A DNA stretch of 64,000 bases from Achromobacter deleyi (GCF_016127315.1 NZ_CP065997.1:3410001-3474000); one strand, 5' to 3'. Shown: positions 36,591 to 45,144, numbered from the stretch's first letter. Translations and numbers: made by a program. Notes: generated from the letters alone by a model not told the origin.

Positions 36591-37561
36591 TCGGAGGCTC
36601 CCACGCGGACACGGGGATCCAGCACGGAATAGATGATGTCCACCAACAGGTTGAGCACGATGAACATGGTGACCACGATCAGCAGGTAGGCGACCACCAC
36701 CGGGCGGTCCAGCTTCATGATGCTGTCGATGATGAGCTTGCCCACGCCGGGCCAGGCGAAGATGGTCTCGGTGACGGTGGCGAAGGCGATCAGCGAGCCG
36801 AACTCCATGCCGACCACGGTGACGATCGGGATCAGGATGTTCTTGAGCACGTGCATATAGATCACGCGCGATTCGCGCAGGCCCTTGGCGCGGGCGAATT
36901 TCACGTAGTCCAGCGGCATCGTTTCGCGCACGCCGCTGCGGGTCAGGCGCACGATCAGCGCGATCTTGAACAGCGCCAGGTTCAGCGCCGGCAGGATCAG
37001 GTGGCGGATGCCGTCCCATGACGCCAGGCTGGTGTGGATGCCGAGGATCTCGCCGGTGGGGCCGCGGCCGGTGGACGGCAGCCAGCCCAGCGTCACCGAG
37101 AAGATCAGCACCAGCATGATGCCCTGCCAGAAGTTGGGCAGGCTGAATCCCAGGATCGAGCCGGTCATGATGCCGCGGTCCAGCGCCGAATCCGGCTTCA
37201 GGCCGGCCACCAGGCCCAGCGGCAGGCCGATGGCCAGCGCCAGCAGCAGCGCCACGCAGGCCAGTTCCAGCGTGGCCGGCAGGCGTTGCAGGATCAGCTG
37301 GATGGCAGGCTGGTTGAAGACGAACGAGTTGCCCAGGTCGCCGTGCAGCGCATTGCCGACGAACTTCAGGTACTGCTGGTACAGCGGCAGGTCCAGGCCC
37401 AGCGACTGCACCGCCTGCGCGATCTCGGCCTGCGTGGCGTCGGCCGGCACCAGGATCTCGATCGGGTCGCCGATGGCGTAGACGCCGGCGAACACGATCA
37501 GCGACGTCAGCGCCAGGATCACCAGGCTCTGGCACAGCCGGCGGATAATGAACGCGGTCAT
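36587..37561 (-). CDS. oligopeptide ABC transporter permease (DppB type)
   Basis: 324 residues from the ATG at 37561. It opens with MTAFIIRRLCQSLVILALTS, the usual DppB start, followed by about six membrane segments and the EAA loop (YVKFARAKGLRESRVIYMHVLKN). It is the first gene of the leftward operon dppB-C-D-F-A-cocE type and is divergent from a LysR gene at 37831 across a 269-base control region. In-frame codons before 37561 lack a ribosome site and are not conserved. Confidence 0.93.
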   Translation of the reverse strand: MTAFIIRRLCQSLVILALTSLIVFAGVYAIGDPIEILVPADATQAEIAQAVQSLGLDLPLYQQYLKFVGNALHGDLGNSFVFNQPAIQLILQRLPATLELACVALLLALAIGLPLGLVAGLKPDSALDRGIMTGSILGFSLPNFWQGIMLVLIFSVTLGWLPSTGRGPTGEILGIHTSLASWDGIRHLILPALNLALFKIALIVRLTRSGVRETMPLDYVKFARAKGLRESRVIYMHVLKNILIPIVTVVGMEFGSLIAFATVTETIFAWPGVGKLIIDSIMKLDRPVVVAYLLIVVTMFIVLNLLVDIIYSVLDPRVRVGASE

Positions 37562-37830
37562 GGCGCCTCGCGGCGACAGGAAGCGGGGAACGGAACGGCG
37601 CGCATCGGGGGGCTCCTTGCCGGACAATATCGGCGATATCGCGTATTGATTGCGGATTCATGAATGGCGAGAATCCGGATGGGCGGAATGTTCGATCCAT
37701 CGCGCCTGGCTGGCAACCGTATGCCAAGCCGGCATACGCCTATGTGAATGACGAGAAATTTGGTGTTAACCCTAGGCCCCGCGCATCGATACGCCGCGCG
37801 GAGCCGGTATTGCGGACCGCGCGGAACAGG
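37562..37830. promoter_or_regulatory. divergent control region with LysR-type boxes
   Basis: A perfect LysR box, TGCCAAGCCGGCA (T-N11-A) inside the inverted repeat GTATGCC-N5-GGCATAC, lies at 37719-37737. A second cluster of palindromes is at 37625-37648 (ATATCGGCGATAT and GCGATATCGC) and 37656-37665 (ATTCATGAAT), closer to the importer operon. This two-site arrangement is what LysR regulators use to control a divergent operon. The rest of the gap has no gene. Confidence 0.65.
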
Positions 37831-38784
37831 ATGAATTTCAAGCAGCTCGAGGCCTTCCTCGCCTTCATGACCACCGGTTCGACCATCGAGGCCGCGCAGC
37901 GGCTGGGCTCGTCGCAGCCGGCCGTCAGCCGCCTGCTGAGCCAGTTCGAGACCGACCTGGGCGTGCCGCTGTTCGTGCGCCGCAAGGGCCGCCTGCATCC
38001 CACGGCCGAGGCCGAGTCGCTGCTGCCTGACGTGCAGAACATGATCTCGGACGCCGAATCGCTGCAGCGCCACGTCAACCAGCTGCGGCTGGGCGGGCAG
38101 CGGCGCACGCTGATCCGCGTGCAGCTGCCGAGCACGGTGGCGCAATCGGTCATGCCGGCGGTGGCCGACGCCTTCCTGGCGGACCATCCCGAGGTGGCGC
38201 TGGAAGTGCTGGTGGGCACCTACGAGACCAGCGAGGTCGCGGTGCTGGGGCGCGAGGCCGACCTGGCGCTGGTGCGTTCGCCGCCCGTGAATTCGGGCCT
38301 GTCGATGCTGCTGCGGCTGGCCACCGAGGCGGTCTGCATCATGCCGCCGGGGCATCCGCTGCAGGCGCTCGATGAGATCGGCCCGGCCGACCTCATCGGC
38401 GTCGACCTGGTGCTGCTGGGGCGGCAGCGCTCGCTGCGCCAGCAGATCGACCAGGCCTTCCGCCAGGGCCGCATGATGCCGCAGATCAAGGCCGAAGTGC
38501 ACTCGGTGGAAATGGCCTGCCGGCTGGCGGCGCAGGGCATCGGCGTGTCGATCGTCAACGGCCTGTTCGCGGCGCTGTGCCAGGACATGGGCATCGTGCG
38601 TCGGCCGTTCCGGCCGGTCATCGACTATTGCGTGGGCATGGCCACGCTGGCGGGCCAGCCGCCGCATCCGCTGGTGCCCGAACTGATCCAGCGCATCCTC
38701 GACGCCATGACCGAACGTGCCGGACCCGGGGCGTTCACGGCGCTGGCGCCCGAGTCCGGCGCGGCGCCTACGGCATCAGCTTGA
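37831..38784 (+). CDS. LysR-family regulator of the peptide-importer/CocE operon
   Basis: 317 residues from the ATG at 37831, with GGAACAGG immediately upstream. The winged helix is at residues 1-60 (NFKQLEAFLAFMTTGSTIEAAQ, then GSSQPAVSRLLSQFETDLGVPLFVR). The effector-binding domain follows (about 90-295, with CIMPPGHPLQALDEI and SVEMACRLAAQGIGVSI). It is divergent from the importer operon and flanks a clear LysR box at 37719-37737, so it probably activates that operon in response to the imported compound and represses itself. Its 3' end overlaps the convergent SDR gene by 17 bases. Confidence 0.9.
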   Translation: MNFKQLEAFLAFMTTGSTIEAAQRLGSSQPAVSRLLSQFETDLGVPLFVRRKGRLHPTAEAESLLPDVQNMISDAESLQRHVNQLRLGGQRRTLIRVQLPSTVAQSVMPAVADAFLADHPEVALEVLVGTYETSEVAVLGREADLALVRSPPVNSGLSMLLRLATEAVCIMPPGHPLQALDEIGPADLIGVDLVLLGRQRSLRQQIDQAFRQGRMMPQIKAEVHSVEMACRLAAQGIGVSIVNGLFAALCQDMGIVRRPFRPVIDYCVGMATLAGQPPHPLVPELIQRILDAMTERAGPGAFTALAPESGAAPTASA

Positions 38785-39463
38785 GCAGCGCGGCGATCAG
38801 CGCCCAGCGGCGCGTCACGTAGACGCGCTTCTTGCGCAGGCGGATGGCGGCGGCGATCTGCCGCGCGGCCTTCTCCGGCGATGCCACCCAGAACAGGCCC
38901 TGGCCTTGCGCCATGGCGGTGGCGACGAAGCCTGGGCGCACGTCGGTCACCGCGATCGGCAACTGCAGCCGCCGCACCTTCCGCCGCAGCCCGTCCAGGT
39001 AGTTCGACACGAACGCCTTGGAAGCGTTGTAGGCCGGCGCCGCGCCGCTGCCGCGCAGCGCCGCGACCGACGAGATGCCCACCAGGTGGCCCTTGCGGTG
39101 CAGGATGAAATGCCGCAGCGCGACGTGGGCCATGGCGGCGAAACCCTGCACGTTGACGGCGATGGTGTCGGCTTCCTTGTCCCACTCCAGGTCGGTGTTG
39201 ATGAACCCCACGCCGGCGCTGATGACGAACAGGTCCAGGCCTTCCATGCGGGCGATCAGGTCGCGCACCGCCTGCGCCGCGCCGTCGTCGCGGGCGATGT
39301 CCAGCGCCAGCGTGTGGGCCGGGCGCGGCAATTCGGCCCGCAGGCTGTCGAGCAGTTCGGCGCGGCGGCCCACCAGGCCCAGCACGTAGCCCTCGGCCGA
39401 CAGCCGCTTGGCCAGTTCGCGGCCGATGCCGGAGGTGGCGCCGATGATGATCGCTCGTTTCAT
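38768..39463 (-). CDS. short-chain dehydrogenase/reductase
   Basis: 231 residues from the ATG at 39463. It has the NAD(P)-binding motif IIIGATSGIGREL at residues 5-17, NAG-type region replaced by ISAGVGF, active-site Ser in GISSVAALRG and YNASK (Tyr and Lys). The C-terminal 20 residues (RKKRVYVTRRWALIAALLKLMP) are basic and hydrophobic, possibly a membrane-associating tail as in SDRs near fatty-acid metabolism. The substrate is unknown. It is convergent with the LysR gene and divergent from ohr. Confidence 0.88.
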   Translation of the reverse strand: MKRAIIIGATSGIGRELAKRLSAEGYVLGLVGRRAELLDSLRAELPRPAHTLALDIARDDGAAQAVRDLIARMEGLDLFVISAGVGFINTDLEWDKEADTIAVNVQGFAAMAHVALRHFILHRKGHLVGISSVAALRGSGAAPAYNASKAFVSNYLDGLRRKVRRLQLPIAVTDVRPGFVATAMAQGQGLFWVASPEKAARQIAAAIRLRKKRVYVTRRWALIAALLKLMP

Positions 39464-39599
39464 GCGGGGGAGGATTCCATGGGAAGAGGGGGCGGCCGCG
39501 GATACAGTACGACGCAAAACCCGCGGGTCGCGGACACAGGCAGGATACAGCGCCTTGGTGCAATCCAGGTTCCCACTTTTTCCGACACCAGGAGCCATC

Positions 39600-40025
39600 A
39601 TGTCCCATTCGCTGGAAACCGTGCTGTACACCGCCCACACCCACACCACTGGCGGCCGCGACGGCGCCGGCCGCACCGACGACGGCGCGCTGCTGCTGCC
39701 GCTGAGCCCCCCGGGTTCGGGCAGGCCCGGCGCCAATCCCGAGCAGCTGTTCGGCATCGGTTACTCGGCCTGCTTCATCGGCGCGATGCAATTGGCCGGC
39801 GCCAAGCTCGGCATCGCCGTGCCGCGCGACGCGTCGGTCGACGCCGAGGTGTCGCTGGGAAAGACCGACGGCGGCACGCGTTACGCGCTGGCGGTCAAGC
39901 TGAACATCGCGTTGCCGGGCCTGCCGGCCGAACAGCGGCGCCAGCTGGTCGACACCGCGCACCAGACCTGCCCGTACTCGGGCGCCATCCGCGGCAACAT
40001 CGACGTGGAACTGGCGATCCTCTGA
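39600..40025 (+). CDS. ohr: organic hydroperoxide resistance protein Ohr
   Basis: Cytoplasmic thiol peroxidase that reduces organic hydroperoxides. 141 residues from the ATG at 39600, with AGGAG 5 bases upstream. The peroxidatic Cys58 in GYSACFIGA and the resolving Cys124 in HQTCPYSGAI are both present, as is Arg20 in the TGGRDG loop of the active site. OsmC-fold length is standard. No OhrR regulator is in the window; the gene stands alone and ends in a clear terminator. Confidence 0.95.
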   Translation: MSHSLETVLYTAHTHTTGGRDGAGRTDDGALLLPLSPPGSGRPGANPEQLFGIGYSACFIGAMQLAGAKLGIAVPRDASVDAEVSLGKTDGGTRYALAVKLNIALPGLPAEQRRQLVDTAHQTCPYSGAIRGNIDVELAIL

Positions 40026-40045
40026 CCCTGCCGGCGCCAGGGGCA

Positions 40046-40080
40046 ACGCCCCGCGATGGCGACATCGCGGGGCGTTTTTC
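40046..40080 (+). terminator. intrinsic terminator of ohr
   Basis: ACGCCCCGCGATG pairs with CATCGCGGGGCGT around a GCGA loop, followed by five T residues. It starts 21 bases after the ohr stop. Confidence 0.95.
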
Positions 40081-40144
40081 ATGCGGTCGGGGAACCGTAG
40101 CGGACGGAAGCAGGGCGCGTCGATGCGCCGGCCGGTGCCCAGGC

Positions 40145-41470
40145 TCAGGCGGCGGGCCGCAGCAGCACTTGCGCTTCCAGGCCGCCGCCCGCGCGGTTGC
40201 GCAGCCGCAGTTCGCCGTCGATCACGTCGGCCAGTTGCCGCGCGATCGCCAGGCCCAGGCCGGTGCCGCCGCTGTCGCGGTTGCGCGAGCCTTCGAGCCG
40301 GTAGAACGGTTGCAGCACGGCCTGCAATTCGTGCTCGGGAATGCCGGGGCCGCGGTCCAGCACGCGGATCGACACGCCGCGGCCATCGTCGGCCGCGCCG
40401 ACCTCGACTTCGGCCGCGCCGCCGAATTTCAGCGCGTTGTCGATCAGGTTGCCGAGAATCCGGCGCAGCGCGCGCGGCCGCGTCTGCCACGGGCCGGGGC
40501 AGTGTCCTGCCAGCGTCACGGGTTTGCCGATGTCGGTGTAGTCGCACACCAGGCTGTCCAGGAACGCGTCCAGGTCGATGCGCGCGGGTGGCTCGGTGGC
40601 CGCGCCGGCGCTGCGCGCATAGGCCAGGCCGTCGCGCACCAGCTGCTCCACTTCCTGCAGATCATGCGCCAGCTTGTCGCGGTCGGCGGATTCGTCCATG
40701 AATTCCGACCGCAGCTTCATGCGCGTGATCGGCGTCTGCAGGTCGTGCGAAATGGCGCCCAGGATCTGCATGCGTTCGGCCAGGTGCGCGGCGATGCGGT
40801 CCTGCATGGCGTTGAAGGCGGCCGAGGCCTGCGCCACCTCGGCCGGCCCGTCCTCGGCCAGGCGCGGGCTGCGGCGGTCGGGGCTCATCGCGTCGGCGGC
40901 GCCGGCCAGCTGCGTCAGCGGCCGGATCGCCAGCCGCACCGCCAGCCAGGCGCACAGGATCAGCAGCGCCAGTTGCGCCAGCAGCACCGCCGGCAGCCAC
41001 ATCGCCAGCGGCATCACGGCCATGTGGATGTCCAGCGTCACCGCCTGGCCGTCGGCCAGCGTGGCGCGCGCCTGGATGTGCTTGGGGTCGTCGCCGACGG
41101 TGCCGAAGGCCAGGGGATAGGCGTTGTTCAGGGCCGCCTGGATCGAGTCGCGCACCGCTTCGGCGGCGGGCGTCTGCAACGGCCGGTCGAAGTCGCCGGG
41201 GCCGAGCTGGTACTGCCGGTTGCTGGCGCTCAGGCGCGGCAGCCAGGCGGCGCGCTCATCGGCCGGCAGGCGGTTCAGGATCGCCAGCGCCACCACCACG
41301 TCGCGCTCCAGGTTGTCGAGCATGACGCTCTTGGCCGACTGGTAGCGCTCGTAGAACTGCAGGCCGAACGACAGCGCGTGCGCCAGCACCAGGCCCACCA
41401 GGAAGATCAGGAACAGCCGGCTCGCCAGGGTGCGCGGCCAGCGGCGTAGCGCCGGAACCAGCGTGGCCAT
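40145..41470 (-). CDS. two-component sensor histidine kinase
   Basis: 441 residues. Membrane segments at about 18-38 and 152-178 enclose a periplasmic domain of about 110 residues, which probably senses the signal. A HAMP domain (about 180-232), the phospho-accepting His242 in AISHDLQTPITR, the N-box NLIDNALKFGG and the Gly boxes DRGPGIPEHE and GGTGLGLAIA follow. This is the EnvZ/RstB-type class. It begins directly at the stop of the response-regulator gene. The signal is unknown; a divergent CcdA/thioredoxin pair suggests envelope redox or metal stress. Confidence 0.93.
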   Translation of the reverse strand: MATLVPALRRWPRTLASRLFLIFLVGLVLAHALSFGLQFYERYQSAKSVMLDNLERDVVVALAILNRLPADERAAWLPRLSASNRQYQLGPGDFDRPLQTPAAEAVRDSIQAALNNAYPLAFGTVGDDPKHIQARATLADGQAVTLDIHMAVMPLAMWLPAVLLAQLALLILCAWLAVRLAIRPLTQLAGAADAMSPDRRSPRLAEDGPAEVAQASAAFNAMQDRIAAHLAERMQILGAISHDLQTPITRMKLRSEFMDESADRDKLAHDLQEVEQLVRDGLAYARSAGAATEPPARIDLDAFLDSLVCDYTDIGKPVTLAGHCPGPWQTRPRALRRILGNLIDNALKFGGAAEVEVGAADDGRGVSIRVLDRGPGIPEHELQAVLQPFYRLEGSRNRDSGGTGLGLAIARQLADVIDGELRLRNRAGGGLEAQVLLRPAA

Positions 41471-42208
41471 CTACGTCGCCTCGGACACGTCGACCTGCGC
41501 CGCGAATACATAGCCTTCGCTGCGCACGGTCTTGATGTACATCGGCTCGCGCGCATCCTCGCGCAGCCGCTGGCGCAGGCGGCTCACCAGCAGGTCGATC
41601 GAGCGGCCGAAGAAATCGGCGTCGCGCCCCTGCGTCAGGTTCAGCAACTGGTCGCGGTTCAGCACCCGCTGCGGGTGGTCCAGGAACACCCGCAGCAGCC
41701 GGTATTCGGCGCCGCTGAGCGACACGATGGTGCCTTCGGCATCCAGCAGGTGGCGCGCGGTGGTGTCCAGCGTCCAGGCGCCGAAGCGCACGGCGCGGCC
41801 CGGTTCGGTGACCTGGAAGTTGGGCGGCAGCATGCGGGTGCGGCGCAGGATCGCCTTGATCCGCGCCAGCAGCTCGCGCGCCACGAACGGCTTGACCAGA
41901 TAGTCGTCGGCGCCCATCTCCAGCCCCAGCACGCGGTCCATGTCCTCGTCGCGCGCGGTCAGCAGCAGGATCGGGGTGCGACGGTGCTTGCCGGCGCGCA
42001 GTTCGCGGCACAGCACCAGGCCGTCGTCGCCGGGCATCATGATGTCCAGCACGATCAGATCGACGGTCAGGGTTTCGAGCAGCGCGCGCATCTGCCGGCC
42101 GTCGGCGGCCAGGGTGACGTTCAGGCCGTTCTTCTTGAGGAAGTTGCCGGCCAGTTCGCGGATCTCGCGGTCGTCGTCGACGATCAGGATGTGGTCTGGA
42201 TTATCCAT
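41471..42208 (-). CDS. OmpR-family response regulator
   Basis: 245 residues. The receiver domain (1-120) has the acidic triad D11-D12, phospho-acceptor Asp55 in LIVLDIMMPG and Lys106 in DYLVKPF. The C-terminal winged-helix domain (about 140-238) has SLSGAEYRLLRVFLDHPQ, then RVLNRDQLLNLT and DVLVSRLRQRL-type recognition sequence. The kinase gene follows without a gap. It is 8 bases downstream of a tiny secreted-peptide gene, so all three genes are probably one operon. Confidence 0.95.
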   Translation of the reverse strand: MDNPDHILIVDDDREIRELAGNFLKKNGLNVTLAADGRQMRALLETLTVDLIVLDIMMPGDDGLVLCRELRAGKHRRTPILLLTARDEDMDRVLGLEMGADDYLVKPFVARELLARIKAILRRTRMLPPNFQVTEPGRAVRFGAWTLDTTARHLLDAEGTIVSLSGAEYRLLRVFLDHPQRVLNRDQLLNLTQGRDADFFGRSIDLLVSRLRQRLREDAREPMYIKTVRSEGYVFAAQVDVSEAT

Positions 42209-42216
42209 GGCGCATT

Positions 42217-42378
42217 CTACTCACCGGGCTGGGCGCGGCGGCGCACCTGGCTGTTGACGATCAATTGGCAGGGGCCGGGCTGGACGGCCTCGGCGCCCAG
42301 GCCGCCGGCCAGCAGCGCCAGCACGGCCAGCAGGCGCCGCAGGGTGGAACGGGGGCGGGGCAGGGGGACGGTGTTCAT
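42217..42378 (-). CDS. small secreted peptide upstream of the two-component genes
   Basis: 53 residues. A basic N-terminus (RPRSTLRR), a hydrophobic core (LLAVLALLAGGLG) and a cleavage site near GAEA make a good Sec signal peptide. The mature peptide would be only about 22-23 residues (from VQPGPCQLIVNSQV) with one Cys and an Arg-rich end. GGAG lies 7 bases before the ATG at 42378, and the stop is 8 bases before the response-regulator ATG. No family is recognised. Position suggests a periplasmic signal modulator for the adjacent sensor kinase. It could also be a leader peptide controlling translation of the regulator. Confidence 0.6.
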   Translation of the reverse strand: MNTVPLPRPRSTLRRLLAVLALLAGGLGAEAVQPGPCQLIVNSQVRRRAQPGE

Positions 42379-42560
42379 GGACAGGCTCCGGCAACAGGTG
42401 TCCGGCAGGTTATAGCGCCGCCCGCGCCGCGAAGTGTGTCGTAGTGTATGCAGGGCCGGACACGATACAAAAGCCGGGCAAAAACCCGCTTTCCGGGCAC
42501 AGGACGGATACCCGGCGCGCGTCCAATGCGGTCATCGAGACACAAACGGACCGCCGCGCC
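42379..42560. promoter_or_regulatory. divergent control region, peptide/two-component operon versus ccdA
   Basis: The 182-base gap between divergent genes contains the stretch GTGTCGTAGTGTATG (42436-42450) and, 8 bases further, GACACGATACAAAA (42459-42472). These related GTGTC/GACAC and GTAT/ATAC elements could be the response-regulator site. No -10/-35 pair is convincing. Confidence 0.4.
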
Positions 42561-43253
42561 ATGACCACCTTCATCGACACCCCCCTCGCCCTGGCCGCCG
42601 GCATGCTGACGGTGGCCTCGCCCTGCGTGCTGCCGCTGCTGCCGATCCTGCTGGGCAGCGCGGTCGAGCGCGCCGGCCGGCTGCGGCCCCTCTTCATCGT
42701 GCTGGGCTTCGTGGCGGCGTTTTCCGGGCTGGGCATCGCGCTCAGCCTGCTGTCGGGCGCGGTCGAATCGGCGCACGAGGCGGTGCGTTCGGTGTCGGTG
42801 GCGGCGCTGGCCCTGTTCGGCCTGGCGCGCATCTGGCCGCAACCCTACGACTGGCTGGCGGCGCGGCTGAGCGGCCCGCTGCAAGGCGTGATCGGCCTGG
42901 GTGACAAGGGCGGGTCAGGCAATGCCGGCGGTTTCCCGCTGGGCATGTCGCTGGGCGCCGTCTGGACGCCGTGCGCCGGCCCGGTGCTGGCGTCGATCCT
43001 GATCCTGGCCGCCCGCGCCGACGACCTGGCGCATTCCAGCCTGCTGCTGCTGGTCTACGGACTGGGCGCGGGCGTCCCGATGCTGGCCATCGCCTATGGC
43101 GGCGGCTTCGCCGCGCGCCGGGTCGGCGCCATCGCCCGCCACGCCGTGCGCCTGCAGCGCGCCTTCGGGGGGCTGCTGGTGGCCTCGGCCATCGCCATCC
43201 ATTTCCAGTACGACGTCCTGGCCTATGCCTGGATCAGTCGCCTGTTTTCCTGA
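42561..43253 (+). CDS. CcdA-family thiol-disulfide electron carrier
   Basis: 230 residues, six membrane helices. It carries the two redox cysteines in ASPCVLPLLP (helix 1) and VWTPCAGPVL (helix 4), the CcdA/DsbD-beta pattern that moves electrons from cytoplasmic thioredoxin to the periplasm. It is followed after 63 bases by a periplasmic thioredoxin-fold protein, its likely partner. It is divergent from a two-component system. Compared with DsbD it lacks the N- and C-terminal domains, which the partner gene supplies in part. Confidence 0.9.
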   Translation: MTTFIDTPLALAAGMLTVASPCVLPLLPILLGSAVERAGRLRPLFIVLGFVAAFSGLGIALSLLSGAVESAHEAVRSVSVAALALFGLARIWPQPYDWLAARLSGPLQGVIGLGDKGGSGNAGGFPLGMSLGAVWTPCAGPVLASILILAARADDLAHSSLLLLVYGLGAGVPMLAIAYGGGFAARRVGAIARHAVRLQRAFGGLLVASAIAIHFQYDVLAYAWISRLFS

Positions 43254-43316
43254 GCCTTTGTTCCGACCTGACCGTTTTTTCGTGACCCGCTTACACGCAA
43301 CCTGAAGGAGCGCACC

Positions 43317-43862
43317 ATGCTGTCCATCCGCCTGCCGGCCCGCCGGGCCCTCGTTTCCGCCAAACTGGCCCTGGCCAGCCTGCTGCTCGGCGCCGCCGCG
43401 CACGCCGCCGCGCCCGCGCCGGCCCCCGCCCCGGAGTTCACCGGCATCCAGACCTGGCTCAACAGCGAGCCGCTGACCCTGGCCGGCCTGCGCGGCAAGG
43501 TGGTGCTGGTCGATTTCTGGACCTACACCTGCATCAATTGCATCAACACCCTGCCGTACGTGAAGCAGTGGAACCAGAAGTACAAGGACCAGGGCCTGGT
43601 CGTGGTCGGCGTGCATACGCCGGAATTCCCGTTCGAGCGCACCACCAAGAACGTGGCGGACGCCATCAAGCGTTTCGGCATCGAATATCCGGTGGCGCAG
43701 GACAACCAGTACAAGACCTGGGACGCCTACCGCAACCAGTACTGGCCCGCGTTCTATCTGATCGACAAGGGCGGCAACATCGTTTACCGCCACTTCGGCG
43801 AGGGACGCTATGCCGAGACCGAGGCCGAGATCCAGCGCCTGCTGGCCCAGCCAGGGGCCTGA
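43317..43862 (+). CDS. periplasmic thioredoxin-fold (TlpA/DipZ-like) protein
   Basis: 181 residues. A signal peptide (SAKLALASLLLGAAAHAAA) and an Ala/Pro linker precede a redoxin domain with FWTYTCINCINTLPY, active-site Cys72 and Cys75. This CxxC context with a following second-shell Asn is that of DipZ/TlpA proteins. WPAFYLIDKGGNIVYRHFGEG is the conserved cis-Pro strand. AAGGAG lies 5 bases upstream of the ATG. It probably receives electrons from the CcdA protein encoded just before it and reduces a periplasmic target, such as methionine sulfoxide reductase, cytochrome or a peroxide. Confidence 0.9.
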   Translation: MLSIRLPARRALVSAKLALASLLLGAAAHAAAPAPAPAPEFTGIQTWLNSEPLTLAGLRGKVVLVDFWTYTCINCINTLPYVKQWNQKYKDQGLVVVGVHTPEFPFERTTKNVADAIKRFGIEYPVAQDNQYKTWDAYRNQYWPAFYLIDKGGNIVYRHFGEGRYAETEAEIQRLLAQPGA

Positions 43863-43881
43863 GCCGGCCGCGTCGGGCGTT

Positions 43882-45144
43882 TCAGCCGCCGGCCAGGGCC
43901 AGCATCAGCAATGCCCCCAGCAGCGCCGGCGGCATCACCCAGGCGCCCAGCTTGAGAAAGCGCAGCGCGCCGACGTGCTGGCCCTCGCGCCGCACCGCGA
44001 TCAGCCACAGCAGCGTCGCCAGCGAACCGGTGATCGACAGGTTGGGCCCCAGGTCCACGCCGATCAGCAGGGCGCCGGCGGTCTGCGCCGGCAGGTCGGC
44101 GATCTGGCCGACCGAGCCGGCGATCAGGCCCGCCGGCAGGTTGTTGATGAGGTTGCTGGCCAGCGCCGCCACGATGCCGGCGCCCCACAGCGCGCCGCCG
44201 GCCGAATCGCTCGCCAGCCGCAGCAATGCCTGGGCCAGCGCGTCGATGGCGCCGCTGCGCGCCAGGCCCTCGACCAGCACGAACAGGCCGGCCACCATCG
44301 GCAGCACGCCCCAGGCCACGTGGCGCAGCACCGGCAGCGGGCTGAGCCGCTGCTTCAGGTGGATCAGGGCGGCGGTGGCCAGGCCGGCGATGAAGGTCGG
44401 CAGGCCCAGGTCGGCGTGCAGCGCCGAGGCCAGCATCAGCACCGCGGCCGTCAGCAGGATGCCGATGCCGGTCAGGCGCGCGCCCGCGGCCAGCGGCTGC
44501 GGCACGATGTCGGTGCGCAGCGGCTCGCGCAGCGCGTCGCGCTGGCTGAAGCGCAGCGCCAGGTAGGTCAGGCCGATGGCCGCCAGCGACGGCAGCGTGA
44601 AGCGTTGCAGCCAGTCCAGCAGCGGCGGCATCTGGCTGCCGTAGACCACCAGGTTGGCGGGATTGGAGATCGGCAGCACGAAGCTGGCGGCGTTGGCGAT
44701 GAAGGCGCAGATGAACAGGTATGGCAGCGGCCGCGCGCCGGCGGCCCGCGCCGCCGCGTACACCGCCGGCGTCAGCACTACGGCGGTGGCGTCATTGGAC
44801 AGGAACACGGTGACCAGGATGCCCACCAGGAACACCAGGTCGAACAGCCGCCGCGCCGAGCCGCGCGCGTGGCGCGCCGCCACCATCGCCAGCCAGTCGA
44901 ACAGCCCCTGCTGGCGCGCCAGTTCGGCCAGCACCATCATGCCGATCAGGAACAGGTACACGTCCAGCCCCTTGCCGACCGCGCCCAGCGCCGCCTGCCA
45001 CGGGATCAGGCCGGTGGCCGTCAGCAATAGCGCGGCGCCGCCGGCCCAGACGTATTCGGGCAGCTTCCAGGGGCGCAGCAGGATGCCGAGGATGGCCAGG
45101 GCGGAGATGCCCCACAGGGCGAGGGAAGCGGCGGGAAAGGGCAT
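43882..45144 (-). CDS. ArsB-family (ion transporter superfamily) membrane transporter
   Basis: 420 residues, about eleven membrane segments. Motifs FLSNDATAVVLTPAVYAAAR, LPISNPANLVVYGSQMP and IGVDLGPNLSITGSLATLLW match ArsB/ArsAB and related anion transporters. Arsenite export is the best-known activity, but no arsR, arsC or other arsenic gene is nearby, so another anion substrate is possible. It is convergent with the thioredoxin gene, 20 bases between stops. The 103-base gap upstream has no other gene. Confidence 0.85.
   Translation of the reverse strand: MPFPAASLALWGISALAILGILLRPWKLPEYVWAGGAALLLTATGLIPWQAALGAVGKGLDVYLFLIGMMVLAELARQQGLFDWLAMVAARHARGSARRLFDLVFLVGILVTVFLSNDATAVVLTPAVYAAARAAGARPLPYLFICAFIANAASFVLPISNPANLVVYGSQMPPLLDWLQRFTLPSLAAIGLTYLALRFSQRDALREPLRTDIVPQPLAAGARLTGIGILLTAAVLMLASALHADLGLPTFIAGLATAALIHLKQRLSPLPVLRHVAWGVLPMVAGLFVLVEGLARSGAIDALAQALLRLASDSAGGALWGAGIVAALASNLINNLPAGLIAGSVGQIADLPAQTAGALLIGVDLGPNLSITGSLATLLWLIAVRREGQHVGALRFLKLGAWVMPPALLGALLMLALAGG

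Noticed and set aside
35685..37727. Single 680-residue fused permease suggested by one continuous leftward frame
   Set aside because: Only the last 301 codons are protein-like; the upstream half is a different frame of the DppB-type gene, and an ATGA junction at 36587-36590 separates two normal permeases.
42459..42472. Palindromic response-regulator site before ccdA
   Set aside because: The GTGTC/GACAC and GTAT/ATAC pairs are in crossed order and do not form a true palindrome; kept only as related elements in the regulatory entry.
43882..45144. Arsenic resistance operon
   Set aside because: Only the ArsB-like transporter is present; no arsR, arsC or arsH nearby, so an operon call is not supported.
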